A DNA stretch of 64,000 bases. It comes from Pseudomaricurvus alkylphenolicus. Lineage in GTDB: Bacteria > Pseudomonadota > Gammaproteobacteria > Pseudomonadales > Cellvibrionaceae. The translations under genes were made by a program, and so were the position numbers. Within the stretch, counting starts at the first letter, position 1, and every line of letters begins with the position of its first letter. Location: positions 62,001 to 126,000 of the forward strand of contig NZ_JAAQPI010000017.1 in assembly GCF_011683955.1 (NCBI RefSeq). Direction: 5' to 3'. The notes beneath the pieces are model-generated. The model did no database searches, was not told the DNA's origin, and was given only the letters and a program-made list of their open reading frames with translations. Positions 18,717 to 27,682 of this stretch are shown here, one piece after another.

Positions 18717-18822
18717 GTTCGCTCCTTCATGAGGGCGACCATTCTAATAGCTAGGGGAATTCGAGAACAGAGACCTGTCCAGATTACGGTATTGAGTGTC
18801 TCAGACCACGGCACGCCTTCAT

Positions 18823-19248
18823 TCAGCGGTTATATACGTCCGGTTCTACGTCGGGCGAGTCTTCGGTGTAGTTCAACTTAAGTGCAAAATCCTGGCGTTT
18901 TCCCAGGTAGATAATGACGCCACTGCGACCCTGTTCCAGATTCTTGACCACCTCAAAGCGTTGTTTTTGCTCCACAGGGCGTCGCACTTTGGTAATGATC
19001 TCCGGCTGACCGAGCACCACTACTTCTTCGATATCGGAGTCGTCCTGGGCGGGGATAGAGACTTTGATCTTGACAACTTTGCCGTCCTCAATGTGCTCCA
19101 CTGACTCAATTCGGGCGCCCAGGGCCCTCCCTTGGTGGCCGACCTTGGGTTTCAGCACGTCGGTTTCCAGTGCAGTGGCTGTCTGCGCCTGGCTGAAGGC
19201 TGTAAACACTATTGCAGCCAAGGCCGCTATAAGACTCCCAAATCTCAC
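18823..19248 (-). CDS. Conserved-looking exported protein of unknown function
   Basis: Not recognised. It has 141 residues with a cleavable signal peptide (about 1-22, ending FSQAQ). The mature part is charged, with a central stretch VVKIKVSIPAQDDSDIEEVVV and a C-terminal acidic end. No cysteine, so probably periplasmic without disulfides. The start is GTG at 19248, with GGGAGA 6-11 bp upstream. It is divergent from the next gene. Confidence 0.7.
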   Translation of the reverse strand: MRFGSLIAALAAIVFTAFSQAQTATALETDVLKPKVGHQGRALGARIESVEHIEDGKVVKIKVSIPAQDDSDIEEVVVLGQPEIITKVRRPVEQKQRFEVVKNLEQGRSGVIIYLGKRQDFALKLNYTEDSPDVEPDVYNR

Positions 19249-19364
19249 CGTGTTATCTCCCGTGGGTCAAGGTCTGATAACCAGTATAGCAGCCGATCAA
19301 AAGGCTCCAGGCAGGGCTTCGGGGGTAAAAGCACAGGTTTCAAGCTAAAAACCCGGTTAACTTA

Positions 19365-19379
19365 TAGACAAATGGTCTA
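19365..19379. promoter_or_regulatory. 15-bp palindrome in a divergent gene gap
   Basis: TAGAC-AAATG-GTCTA forms a perfect dyad in the 251-bp gap between divergent genes at 19248 (-) and 19500 (+). A regulator binding site is possible; there is no other support. Confidence 0.3.
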
Positions 19380-19499
19380 AATGCCAATCGCAAAGCTTGC
19401 TTACACTTTCTAAGGATGGGCTTCACTAAGGCGAATTGGGGGTGGGGCCATAGACCAGCGCCTGTTTCGGGGCGCGATTTCATTAGCGAGGACCGTGTC

Positions 19500-19835
19500 A
19501 TGCCCAGCATCACCTTTCGTTTTACCACCGAGTGCGAAATGACCTTGGAAGGAGGCAGCTACGAGGAAATCTATCTGCGCTTCAAGGATTTTCACCACGG
19601 TGTTCAGCAAGTGCAGAGTGAGGCCAGAATCAGCGTCTGCCCACCGGAATCTGATCAGGTCTTTTTTGCCCTGGATGGCGACAGCACACTTTATGAAATT
19701 CCCTACTTCAAGGGCAGCTTCGAGGCGGATATCGCCAAAAACTGTGAGGGCCAGTCCCTCAAGGTGGACAAGACCCGGCGCGGGCCCTTTATCTCTACTC
19801 AGGTAGCCGACCAAATCCCCGACGTCTACTGGTAA
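19500..19835 (+). CDS. Small protein of unknown function
   Basis: Not recognised. It has 111 residues, no signal peptide or membrane helix, and is acidic with alternating beta-like segments (MPSITFRFTTECEMTLEGGSY). The ATG at 19500 follows GCGAGGA and is preferred to an upstream in-frame start. Codon use fits the neighbours, which supports a real gene. It is followed by 115 bp before the ABC exporter. Confidence 0.65.
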   Translation: MPSITFRFTTECEMTLEGGSYEEIYLRFKDFHHGVQQVQSEARISVCPPESDQVFFALDGDSTLYEIPYFKGSFEADIAKNCEGQSLKVDKTRRGPFISTQVADQIPDVYW

Positions 19836-19950
19836 TTCCAAGCGCGGCCCGCTTTATCGGGTACCGCGATTGAGAGTAATATTCAAATAGACGCTGACAG
19901 CCAATGGGCGTTAGCATGGGCACCCGTTTACAGCAAATTCAGCCCTTCCC

Positions 19951-21750
19951 ATGCGCAGTATGAAAACAGACGTCGCCTATGGCGACGTCAACTGGTCGAC
20001 CCTGAAAACCCTGATTCCCTTCCTGACTGAATTCAAGACCCGCATGGGTCTGGCGCTGTTGTGCCTGGTGATGGCCAAGCTCGCAAGCGTCGGCTTACCA
20101 TTTATTCTCAAGCATATTGTCGATGACCTGGATCAAAGCAGTGAGGTGGGCACGGCGTTGGCCATCCCGCTGGGCCTGCTGTTGGCCTATGGTACCGTGC
20201 GCTTCTCCAATGTGTTATTTGGTGAGCTCCGCGATACCTTATTTGGGCGCATCACCGAACGAGCCATGCGCCGGGTTGGATTGAAGGTGTTCCGGCATTT
20301 GCATGCACTGGATCTGGATTTCCACCTCAATCGTCGCACCGGTGGCCTCTCCCGCGATATTGAACGGGGCACGAATGGCATCGCCTTTCTGCTGCGGTTT
20401 ATGGTGTTCAATATCGTACCCACCTTGCTGGAAATCGTCATGGTGATCGGTCTGCTGGTGTGGAACTATTCCGTGTGGTTTGGGGTGATTGTGGCGCTGG
20501 CGGTGGTTGCCTATGTTGCCTACTCGGTGGTGGCGACTGAATGGCGTACACGATTTGTACGTCAGGCCAATCAGGCGGAATCCCAAACCAGTACCCGCTC
20601 GGTCGATAGCTTACTGAACTACGAGACCGTCAAATACTTCACTAACGAGAAGCACGAAGCAGAGCACTACGATCGGGAGCTGCAAGACTGGGAAAAGGCC
20701 AGGCGAATGAATCGTTTGTCGGTGTTTGCGCTCAATGGCGGTCAGTCTTTTGTGATTGCCGTTTCCATGACCGCAGCGATGGTATTGGCGGCCCACGAAG
20801 TGACCAATCAGCGCATGACCTTGGGTGACTTCGTTCTGATTAACGCATTTATGATGCAGATTTTTATGCCCCTGAACTTTCTCGGCTTTGTGTATCGGGA
20901 GATGAAGGGCTCGATGGCCAATATCGAAAGCATGTTTGGGTTGCTGAAAGTGGAACCCAAGGTCACGGATATTGCGGACGCGCCGGAGCTGCAGGTTCGT
21001 GAAGGAGCCATTGAATTCGAACAGGTACAGTTCGGCTACCATACGGATCGCAGTATCCTTAACGGTGTCAGCTTCAGCGTACCTGCGCGGCACAAGGTGG
21101 CGGTTGTCGGCAGCAGCGGTGCGGGCAAGTCGACGCTGGCAAAAATGTTGTTTCGTTTTTACGATGCCGATAAAGGCAGGGTGTTGATCGATGGCCAGGA
21201 TGTCAGCCAGGTCACTCAACACTCGCTGCGCGGTGCCATCGGTGTCGTGCCACAAGACACGGTGTTGTTTAATACCTCGATTTTTGAAAACGTGCGCTAT
21301 GGCCGCGTCGACGCCAGCGACGAAGAGGTTTGGGAGGCTATTCGTCTGGCGCATCTTGCAGATTTTATTCGCCAGCTACCGAAGGGCGAGGAGACGGTTG
21401 TCGGTGAGCGGGGGCTGAAATTGTCCGGCGGTGAAAAACAGCGGGTGGCGATTGCGCGGACTATTTTGAAGCGCCCGCCCATTATTGTCTTTGATGAGGC
21501 CACCTCGTCCCTCGACAGTCACTCTGAGCAAAGTATCCTGAAAGCGATTGAAGAAATTTCCCGGGAGCAAACCAGCCTGGTGATCGCCCATCGGCTATCC
21601 ACGATTGTCGATGCGGATAATATTGTTGTGCTGGATCAGGGACGGGTTGTGGAACAGGGCAATCACGAAGCGCTGCTGGCCCGCGGTGGACACTATGCCC
21701 ATCTCTGGGAATTGCAACAGCAAGAGCCGCTGTTGCCGGAAGAAGTCTGA
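19951..21750 (+). CDS. Atm1/HMT1-type ABC exporter (fused permease-ATPase)
   Basis: Inner-membrane half-transporter of the ABCB7/Atm1 group, which exports glutathione-bound compounds or metals. It has 599 residues: about six transmembrane helices (30-330) then an ATPase domain (about 360-595). The Atm1 hallmark NYETVKYFTNEKHEAEHYD is present near 222-240. Walker A is GSSGAGKST, the signature LSGGEKQRVAIART, and Walker B IIVFDEATSSLD. The start has a poor ribosome site; ATG 19960 is an alternative 3 codons in. Confidence 0.92.
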   Translation: MRSMKTDVAYGDVNWSTLKTLIPFLTEFKTRMGLALLCLVMAKLASVGLPFILKHIVDDLDQSSEVGTALAIPLGLLLAYGTVRFSNVLFGELRDTLFGRITERAMRRVGLKVFRHLHALDLDFHLNRRTGGLSRDIERGTNGIAFLLRFMVFNIVPTLLEIVMVIGLLVWNYSVWFGVIVALAVVAYVAYSVVATEWRTRFVRQANQAESQTSTRSVDSLLNYETVKYFTNEKHEAEHYDRELQDWEKARRMNRLSVFALNGGQSFVIAVSMTAAMVLAAHEVTNQRMTLGDFVLINAFMMQIFMPLNFLGFVYREMKGSMANIESMFGLLKVEPKVTDIADAPELQVREGAIEFEQVQFGYHTDRSILNGVSFSVPARHKVAVVGSSGAGKSTLAKMLFRFYDADKGRVLIDGQDVSQVTQHSLRGAIGVVPQDTVLFNTSIFENVRYGRVDASDEEVWEAIRLAHLADFIRQLPKGEETVVGERGLKLSGGEKQRVAIARTILKRPPIIVFDEATSSLDSHSEQSILKAIEEISREQTSLVIAHRLSTIVDADNIVVLDQGRVVEQGNHEALLARGGHYAHLWELQQQEPLLPEEV

Positions 21751-21791
21751 GGTACCCATCGACCCGCTACGGGCACCTCCTCTGCATTGAC

Positions 21792-21813
21792 GCGACGAGG
21801 GTTAACTCGTCGC
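21792..21813. terminator. Hairpin at the convergent exporter/tal junction
   Basis: GCGACGAG (21792-21799) and CTCGTCGC (21806-21813) pair perfectly around GGTTAA. It overlaps the last codons of tal and lies 41 bp after the exporter stop. There is no T-run on either strand, so a terminator role is only possible. Confidence 0.35.
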
Positions 21814-22737
21814 CAGCAAACGCTCCAGGTTTTCCTGATCCTTGATGAAATTGCGAATGCCTTCGGCCAGTTTTTCGGTGGCCATGGCACTGTTGTTCAT
21901 GGCCAGTCGGAAGTGGGCTTCGTCAAAGCTCTCCTTCGGCTGAGCTTCTCCGGTATTGCCCGCAGACAGGCGTTGCGCCAGTTCACCCTGATCTTCCTCG
22001 AGTTCGTGCAACAACTGTGGGCTGATGGTCAGTCGATCGCAGCCGGCCAGGCCTTCAATTTCCCCGGTATTGCGGAAGCTGGCACCCATCACAATGGTGT
22101 TGTAGCCATGCTGTTTGTAGTAGTTATAAATCCGGGTGACGGAGAGCACACCGGGATCGGTTTCTGAGGTGTATTCCTTGACATCGGTATTGGCCTTGTA
22201 CCAGTCCAGAATGCGGCCGACAAAGGGCGAAATCAGGGTCACACCCGCTTCGGCGCAAGCCACGGCCTGGGTAAAGTCAAACAGCAGGGTCAGGTTGCAG
22301 TTGATGCCTTCTTTTTCCAGCACTTCGGCAGCGCGGATACCTTCCCAGGTGGAGGCGATCTTGATCAGAATGCGCGAACGCTCCACACCGGAGGCCTCGT
22401 AGAGTTCGATCAGGTGGCGGGCCTTGTTGATGCTGGCCTCAGTGTCAAAGGAGAGACGGGCGTCCACCTCTGTGGATACGCGGCCGGGCACCAATTGCAC
22501 AATTTCACGACCGATGGCCACGGCGAGATGGTCTGCGGCCAGACCTATGTCACCCCCCCCGGCCTGACGGGCTTCGTCCAGCAGATGCTGGTACTGGGGC
22601 ATTTGGGCAGCCTTATACAGCAGGGAAGGGTTAGTGGTGGCATCCAGGGGCTTGAAGCGGGCGATCGCCTCGATGTCGCCGGTATCGGCAACCACGTCGG
22701 TAATGGCTTTCAGCTGTTCCAGCTTGCTGATGGTCAT
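21802..22737 (-). CDS. tal: Transaldolase
   Basis: Pentose-phosphate enzyme moving a dihydroxyacetone unit between sugar phosphates. It has 311 residues, near the TalB length. The Schiff-base lysine is Lys126 in [18 protein letters not shown] (32-40) is the substrate-site block. The start at 22737 ([13 protein letters not shown]) is the normal N-terminus; upstream in-frame sequence is unlike transaldolase. A run of eight G in the coding strand (22553-22560 on +) encodes Gly60-62 and could be a slippage site. Confidence 0.96.
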   Translation of the reverse strand: MTISKLEQLKAITDVVADTGDIEAIARFKPLDATTNPSLLYKAAQMPQYQHLLDEARQAGGGDIGLAADHLAVAIGREIVQLVPGRVSTEVDARLSFDTEASINKARHLIELYEASGVERSRILIKIASTWEGIRAAEVLEKEGINCNLTLLFDFTQAVACAEAGVTLISPFVGRILDWYKANTDVKEYTSETDPGVLSVTRIYNYYKQHGYNTIVMGASFRNTGEIEGLAGCDRLTISPQLLHELEEDQGELAQRLSAGNTGEAQPKESFDEAHFRLAMNNSAMATEKLAEGIRNFIKDQENLERLLATS

Positions 22738-22882
22738 GGCAGGTGTATTCCTTCTGGGTCGATCAAATTTGCGGCAATCATTAAAGCATGTAACGCCTGA
22801 CAGGGGTAGTGATCCCGCTTGGGGGATTATGTAGAATGCTGCGACATTACTATGACTATACGATGAGCAAACAGGAGAAGAC

Positions 22883-23233
22883 ATGCGGTTTTTGAAGGGG
22901 TTGCCGTACATTAAACCGACTATTCTGGTCGCGACGGGTATGATGATGTCCGCCTGTGCCTCCATTTTGCCTGCGCCAGGATCAGAGAAACTGCTGGTCA
23001 AGAGCGCGGAAGAGGTTATCCACTGCCAGTTTCTGGGGTGGTCTACGGGTCATACTCAGGACAAAATCTCGGTTTTTCCACGCAATGCTGAACGTGTACA
23101 AAAGGAGATTCTGATTCTGGCCCGCAATGAGGCGCTGGAAATGGAGACCAATGTGCCGCCCAATGCCCTGGTTATCGAGACCAATGTCGCTGCCGGCTCA
23201 CGGACTTTTGGAGTTTACCACTGCCCGGAGTAA
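22883..23233 (+). CDS. DUF4156-like small lipoprotein
   Basis: It has 116 residues with a lipoprotein signal peptide; the lipobox is MSAC (Cys at residue 24). The mature region with two cysteines, the pattern CQFLGWSTG, the region [21 protein letters not shown] and a closing GVYHC fits the DUF4156 family of enterobacterial-type lipoproteins. Function unknown. Strong CAGGAGA ribosome site. It is 32 bp before polB, in the same direction. Confidence 0.75.
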   Translation: MRFLKGLPYIKPTILVATGMMMSACASILPAPGSEKLLVKSAEEVIHCQFLGWSTGHTQDKISVFPRNAERVQKEILILARNEALEMETNVPPNALVIETNVAAGSRTFGVYHCPE

Positions 23234-23265
23234 CGGGCCTTGCCGAGCATTGATGTTGTTTGCAG

Positions 23266-25806
23266 ATGTCTGAAACTGGTGTGTTGATCAATCCCGATTC
23301 GCTGCAGGGTTTTATTCTGACCCGACAGTGGGAGGATGTAGCGTTTAAAACACCATTCGGGCGCTTGCGCCAGCTGCAGATGACCTTGTGGTTGATCTCC
23401 GACCGGGGGCCCGTAAAGGTGGTTGTGGAGGGGCAGACCGCCGTTTTCTTTTTACCCGCTGAAGATCTTTCGTCAGCCAGCGCCGTGCTTGATCGCTCCC
23501 TGGGGAAATCCGCAGCCCACCCCTCAGTGACTCCGGTCTGGGAGGCGCGAGCTCTGGATTTAAAGGATTTCCGCCATCGACCTGTCGTCGGTTTGTACTT
23601 TCGTGAGCAGCGAACACTCTATAAAGCCAGGGATGCGCTTAAACGTCAGGGGTTTGAGCCACTGGAAGCCGATATACATCCCACAGACCGTTACCTGATG
23701 GAGCGGTTTGTCACCGGCGCAATTCAACTGCAGGGTAACCTCGAAAACAAAGACTCCTATCTACAGGCAAATAACCCTCGTCTCGCCCCCGCAGAATTCC
23801 AACCTTATTACCGTGTTCTGTCGCTCGACATTGAGACCGACATGCGTGCCGAGCAACTCTACAGCATTGGTGCCGTGGTAACCGAGACCAAAACACCAGC
23901 GGCTGAACCGCAGCGGCGAGTGTTTATGGTGGGCGAGGGCGAACCGCCTGCGAGTCATCCATACCTGCATTATGTTGATGATGAACGGCAGTTGTTGAAT
24001 CAGTTTCTGTCCTGGTTCCAGCAAATGGACCCGGATGTCATCATCGGTTGGAACGTCATTAATTTTGACCTGCGGGCGTTGCAGCGTAAGGCGGATGAGT
24101 TGCGGGTGCCGTTTGTTTTTGGCCGTGACGGGCAACGAATTGACTGGCGTCAATCCCGCGGTGACGATGATCATTACACGTTGCTGGTGCCCGGCCGCCT
24201 GGTGATGGACGGCATTGATACGCTCCGTTCAGCCACATACAACTTCGAAAGTTTTTCATTGGAGTCTGTGGCTCGGGAGTTGTTGCAACGGGGCAAGCTC
24301 AGTGAGGATGTGGACCATCGTGGCGAGGCGATCACCGAGCAATTCCTGCATGACAAACCGGCACTGGCGGCATATAACCTGGAAGATTGCCAGCTGGTCT
24401 GGGATATTTTTGTCAAAGCCCGTCTGATCGATTTTGGCGTGGAGAGAGCGCGTTTGACAGGCTTGGCGATGGATCGCTTCGGTGGTTCGGTGGCGTCGTT
24501 TGATAACCGTTATCTTCCCCGTCTGCATCGACAGGGTTTTGTGGCTCCTGCTCTGCCGGAGAATCCGGTGGGGGTCGGCAGCCCCGGTGGTTATGTGATG
24601 GATTCACTGCCCGGGTTTTATAACCATGTGCTGGTGCTGGATTTTAAGTCGCTGTACCCGAGTATCATCCGCACCTTTCAGATTGACCCTTTGGCGCGAG
24701 TGTGTGGCTGGGAGCATGAGCGTTTGAAGGGACTGGAGCGTGAGCCCCATTGGGACAGGCATGAAACCGCAGAGGTGGACCGCGAGTTGTTGGCGCCGGG
24801 CTTTAATGGCGCGGTGTTTTTAAAGGAGCGCGCGCTGCTGCCTAATATTATCGGTGAGTTGTGGGCGGCGCGGGATCAGGCCAAACGCCTGGGCAATGGG
24901 GCGATGTCTCAGGCGATCAAGATCATCATGAATTCGTTTTACGGTGTGTTGGGCACACCGGGATGTCGCTTCTTTGATTACCGGTTGCCAAGTTCGATTA
25001 CGCTGCGTGGGCATCAGATTTTGACGCGCTCGCGGGAGTTGATTGAAGAGCAGGGGCATCGGGTGATTTATGGGGATACGGATTCTGTGTTTGTGTGTCT
25101 GGCGGGTGTGGATCAGTTGAGTCCGCCAGAGATTGATCAGGTCGGCCAGCAGTTGGCGGAGAATTTGAATCGGTGGTGGCGGGATTTTTTGCTGGCCGAG
25201 TATCAGTTAGAGAGTTTTCTGGAAATCGAGTTTGAGACCCACTATAGCCGTTTTGTGATGCCGACAATTCGTGGTGCGGATACGGGCAGTAAGAAGCGTT
25301 ATTCGGGGTTGGTGGAGAAGGCGGGAGTTGAGCCGGAGTTGGTGTTTAAGGGCCTGGAGGCGGTACGAACGGATTGGACGCCGCTGGCGCGGGAGTTTCA
25401 GCGGGAGTTGTATCGGCGGGTGTTTTTTGATGAGCCTTACCGGGAGTATCTGCTGGGGTTGTTGCAGGAGATTCGTGACGGTGAGCACGACGGTGAATTG
25501 TTTTATCGCAAGCGGCTGCGGCGGCATTTGGAGGATTATGTGCGTAATGTTCCGCCCCATGTGCAGGCAGCGCGTAAGGCGGATGAATGGCTTGAGAGAG
25601 AGGGGCTGCCGCAGCGATATAAACGGGGTTCCTGGGTACAGTATGCGTTGACAGTGAATGGACCTGAGCCGCTGGAGCATTTGCAGTCGCCGCTGGATTA
25701 TGAGTTGTTGATTGAGCGGCAAATTGTGCCGATTGCCGACGGGATTTTGCAGTTTCTGGGGACCTCGTTTGAGGAGATTGCGGATCAGCAGTTGGGGTTG
25801 TTTTAG
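23266..25806 (+). CDS. polB: DNA polymerase II (family B)
   Basis: Family B repair and translesion polymerase with 3'-5' exonuclease. It has 846 residues (E. coli 783). The exonuclease motif I DIET is at 188-191, polymerase motif A DFKSLYPSII near 459, and motif C YGDTDSV near 602. In E. coli it is SOS-controlled; no LexA box (CTGT-N8-ACAG) was seen just upstream here. The ATG at 23266 is chosen over a TTG two codons upstream. The last 800 bp are C-poor on the coding strand compared with the first half. A degenerate copy of the dispersed repeat begins 15 bp after the stop. Confidence 0.95.
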   Translation: MSETGVLINPDSLQGFILTRQWEDVAFKTPFGRLRQLQMTLWLISDRGPVKVVVEGQTAVFFLPAEDLSSASAVLDRSLGKSAAHPSVTPVWEARALDLKDFRHRPVVGLYFREQRTLYKARDALKRQGFEPLEADIHPTDRYLMERFVTGAIQLQGNLENKDSYLQANNPRLAPAEFQPYYRVLSLDIETDMRAEQLYSIGAVVTETKTPAAEPQRRVFMVGEGEPPASHPYLHYVDDERQLLNQFLSWFQQMDPDVIIGWNVINFDLRALQRKADELRVPFVFGRDGQRIDWRQSRGDDDHYTLLVPGRLVMDGIDTLRSATYNFESFSLESVARELLQRGKLSEDVDHRGEAITEQFLHDKPALAAYNLEDCQLVWDIFVKARLIDFGVERARLTGLAMDRFGGSVASFDNRYLPRLHRQGFVAPALPENPVGVGSPGGYVMDSLPGFYNHVLVLDFKSLYPSIIRTFQIDPLARVCGWEHERLKGLEREPHWDRHETAEVDRELLAPGFNGAVFLKERALLPNIIGELWAARDQAKRLGNGAMSQAIKIIMNSFYGVLGTPGCRFFDYRLPSSITLRGHQILTRSRELIEEQGHRVIYGDTDSVFVCLAGVDQLSPPEIDQVGQQLAENLNRWWRDFLLAEYQLESFLEIEFETHYSRFVMPTIRGADTGSKKRYSGLVEKAGVEPELVFKGLEAVRTDWTPLAREFQRELYRRVFFDEPYREYLLGLLQEIRDGEHDGELFYRKRLRRHLEDYVRNVPPHVQAARKADEWLEREGLPQRYKRGSWVQYALTVNGPEPLEHLQSPLDYELLIERQIVPIADGILQFLGTSFEEIADQQLGLF

Positions 25807-26179
25807 TAGGTCCCGGGTATGTGCCACTACCGGCAGCTGGGGGGTGCCTTAACCGGGCGCCTTCAGCGCTCCTCTTTTACGCTCCGAAAACACTCCCTCC
25901 AGCCGCCCTCACTCTGAGGTTCGCTGAGTGCATTGCCTCATTGGTTGGGTGGGATGACTGGGAGTTGGTTGATCTGGATCAGCGTTGGTGCCGACAATTT
26001 TAGCGATGCTGTTAGCTGGAGGCCTTATAAACTCTGATTTATGTCTATTTTTCATTAAAAATTGATTCTGTTGCTGCCTTTCGGCGCAAGTGCATAGCAG
26101 GTTCATGGGCTATAACTACTAGGCACACGTAAGAAATCTATGCCGCGCCCAGCCCCTGAGCGTAGGCAGGGAGGTGACA
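25807..26179. other. 373-bp intergenic tract after polB
   Basis: Contains an internally deleted copy of the dispersed repeat (25822-25940), then about 240 bp of AT-rich sequence with no supported gene or clear promoter, ending in the GGAGG ribosome site of the next gene. Confidence 0.75.
25822..25940 (+). repeat. Dispersed structured repeat, internally deleted copy
   Basis: 119 bp from TGCCACT (a decayed TGCCTCA) to TGCCTCA at 25934-25940. The right arm CACTCCCTCCAGCCGCC (25891-25907) pairs 11 of 13 with GGCAGCTGGGGGG (25832-25844). The CTTCAGCGCTCC...TTTACGCTCCGAAAACA block matches the 57.8-kb copy, but the inner hairpin is missing, about 67 bp shorter than full copies. Confidence 0.75.
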
Positions 26180-26440
26180 ATGACTGAAGATCAACTCAGG
26201 GCATCGATTGCTGAGGTCCGGGCGCTGATGCATACAGCTCTGGATAGCAAGGAGAAGGATTTGCTCGGGGATATTATGGAATCCATCAGCAGGGGACACG
26301 CTGAGGAACATTCTCAGGATCATGCCGATACCATCAGCCAGCAGTTGGATACGAAAGCCGTGGAGTTTGAATCCAAGCACCCAAAGCTGGCTCGAGCCAT
26401 TAGGGAGGTGATGGACTCGTTAAACAAAATGGGGGTCTAG
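26180..26440 (+). CDS. DUF4404-family small protein
   Basis: It has 86 residues, all helical and highly charged, with TEDQLRASIAEVRALMHTAL at the start and KHPKLARAIREVMDSLNKMG at the end, as in the DUF4404 family of gammaproteobacteria; function unknown. No signal or membrane segment. The ATG at 26180 is placed 5 bp after a perfect GGAGG; a GTG at 26174 overlaps that site and is rejected. Confidence 0.75.
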   Translation: MTEDQLRASIAEVRALMHTALDSKEKDLLGDIMESISRGHAEEHSQDHADTISQQLDTKAVEFESKHPKLARAIREVMDSLNKMGV

Positions 26441-26458
26441 GAGGCTCTCTAAGTCAGT

Positions 26459-26485
26459 CCGTACCTTTTTCCCACAAAGGTACGG
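26459..26485. terminator. Hairpin between convergent genes
   Basis: CCGTACCTTT (26459-26468) pairs perfectly with AAAGGTACGG (26476-26485) around a 7-nt loop, between the DUF4404 gene (+) and the CbiX-like gene (-). There is no T-run outside the stem, so a bidirectional terminator is plausible but unproven. Confidence 0.45.
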
Positions 26486-26504
26486 GCGCGCTTCACCTGA
26501 AGGG

Positions 26505-26882
26505 TCAGTCTTTTTGGGCGAATATGTGGCCCAACACCAAGTCAGCCAGTCCTTGGCTGCGTCCAAAGTATTCTAGTAATCGAATGTTTTTCTCCGGCAT
26601 GGCTTCCATCACTTCGGCCACTTGTTGGGGGATGTCTTTTTCGACGTGTCGGCCACAGTTGAAGAACAATGGGTAGACGTCGATGGCTTCGATATGTTCG
26701 GGCAGTGCCTGGCAGGCCTGCAGCAGGGTCGGCGGTGCTTGCTCGAGCAAGGCCGGGCGGCAGTGGTCGTAGTCATCGCTGGTGTGGTCGATGGTTTCGA
26801 CCAGGGCGAAGAATTCCTGGTTGGCGCTGTCGCGGCGGCTGCCGTGGGCCATGATGATCAGGGCACGGTGTTGTGGGTTCAT
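26505..26882 (-). CDS. cbiX: Short CbiX-like sirohydrochlorin chelatase
   Basis: Single-domain (CbiX-S type) chelatase that would insert cobalt or iron in sirohydrochlorin. It has 125 residues, the size of the archaeal-type short forms. The metal-binding histidines are His13 (MAHGSRRDS) and His79 (CGRHVEKDIP). No other cobalamin or siroheme genes are near, so the physiological metal and product remain open. Confidence 0.85.
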   Translation of the reverse strand: MNPQHRALIIMAHGSRRDSANQEFFALVETIDHTSDDYDHCRPALLEQAPPTLLQACQALPEHIEAIDVYPLFFNCGRHVEKDIPQQVAEVMEAMPEKNIRLLEYFGRSQGLADLVLGHIFAQKD

Positions 26883-26941
26883 GGCAAGTTTTTGGGCCGG
26901 AGTTGTCGATGGGGACTGGGTAAAGTTTATCCTATTACGTG

Positions 26942-27682
26942 TCAGGCGGGCGAATGGTTCAGGCGCCGGTTCATTTTCATGGCGACATAGTGTTCAGTAA
27001 ATCGACTGAAGTATTCAAGCAAGGCCACGGCCTGGAGGTCGGCTTTGCAGCTGGCCAGGGCGAGCGCTGTGGCCTCAGCCGTGGAGAGGTGCCCATTTGC
27101 TGCGGCTTTTCGTAAAGGGTAATGGCCGAGTGGGAATTGATGGATCGAAGAGGATTTGAGGTTTGCCATCAGTGGGGCAAGGTCCAATAGGGGCGTCGTT
27201 TGCAACCATTTTGCCTGGGCGAACATTTTGCGGGCCTGCTTCCAGGTGCCGTCCAGAATAATCAGGGTCAGCTTTTTGTCAGTGGTTCTGATGCAGCTGT
27301 CGACCAGGTCTCGCGGGCGCTGTGGGTCTGGAGGAAATACGACCCCGCATTGTCGATTGGGGTCGTTGAGAATGTCCAATAATGCCGTGTCGGGATCGAT
27401 GCGGTCCCACAGGAATGCCCGGGTGTGGGCCGGGAACAGGTCTGCGATCAGGCGCCCACTATTGGTGGGTTTGTAGACTTCGTCGCGATGCATGATCAAG
27501 ACAACGTCAACGGGATTGGCCTGTGGCCGGCGATAGTCGCAGATGCAGGTGTAATGTCCGAGCATGCAGGCAGGGCAGCGCTTAACGTCAACGCCGCGGG
27601 CATTGAATTTGCGGGTTGAGTTTTGTTCGCAGTAATGGCGCAGCTGGTCTACAGCGTGCGCAGGAAAGCGACGTGGCGTCAT
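26942..27682 (-). CDS. DTW-domain tRNA-uridine aminocarboxypropyltransferase (TapT-like)
   Basis: DTW-family enzyme; E. coli TapT uses SAM to add an aminocarboxypropyl group to U47 of tRNAs (acp3U). It has 246 residues. A zinc-like cluster Cys36, Cys39, Cys46, Cys48 (CPAC...CIC) lies near the N-terminus. The family motif appears as LDGTWKQARKM, and SIHQFPLGHYPLRK follows. It overlaps the upstream MaoC-like gene by 4 bp (ATGA), forming a coupled pair. Confidence 0.88.
   Translation of the reverse strand: MTPRRFPAHAVDQLRHYCEQNSTRKFNARGVDVKRCPACMLGHYTCICDYRRPQANPVDVVLIMHRDEVYKPTNSGRLIADLFPAHTRAFLWDRIDPDTALLDILNDPNRQCGVVFPPDPQRPRDLVDSCIRTTDKKLTLIILDGTWKQARKMFAQAKWLQTTPLLDLAPLMANLKSSSIHQFPLGHYPLRKAAANGHLSTAEATALALASCKADLQAVALLEYFSRFTEHYVAMKMNRRLNHSPA

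Noticed and set aside
23200-23265. LexA box for polB
   Set aside because: No CTGT-N8-ACAG match lies in the short gap before the gene; SOS control cannot be claimed.
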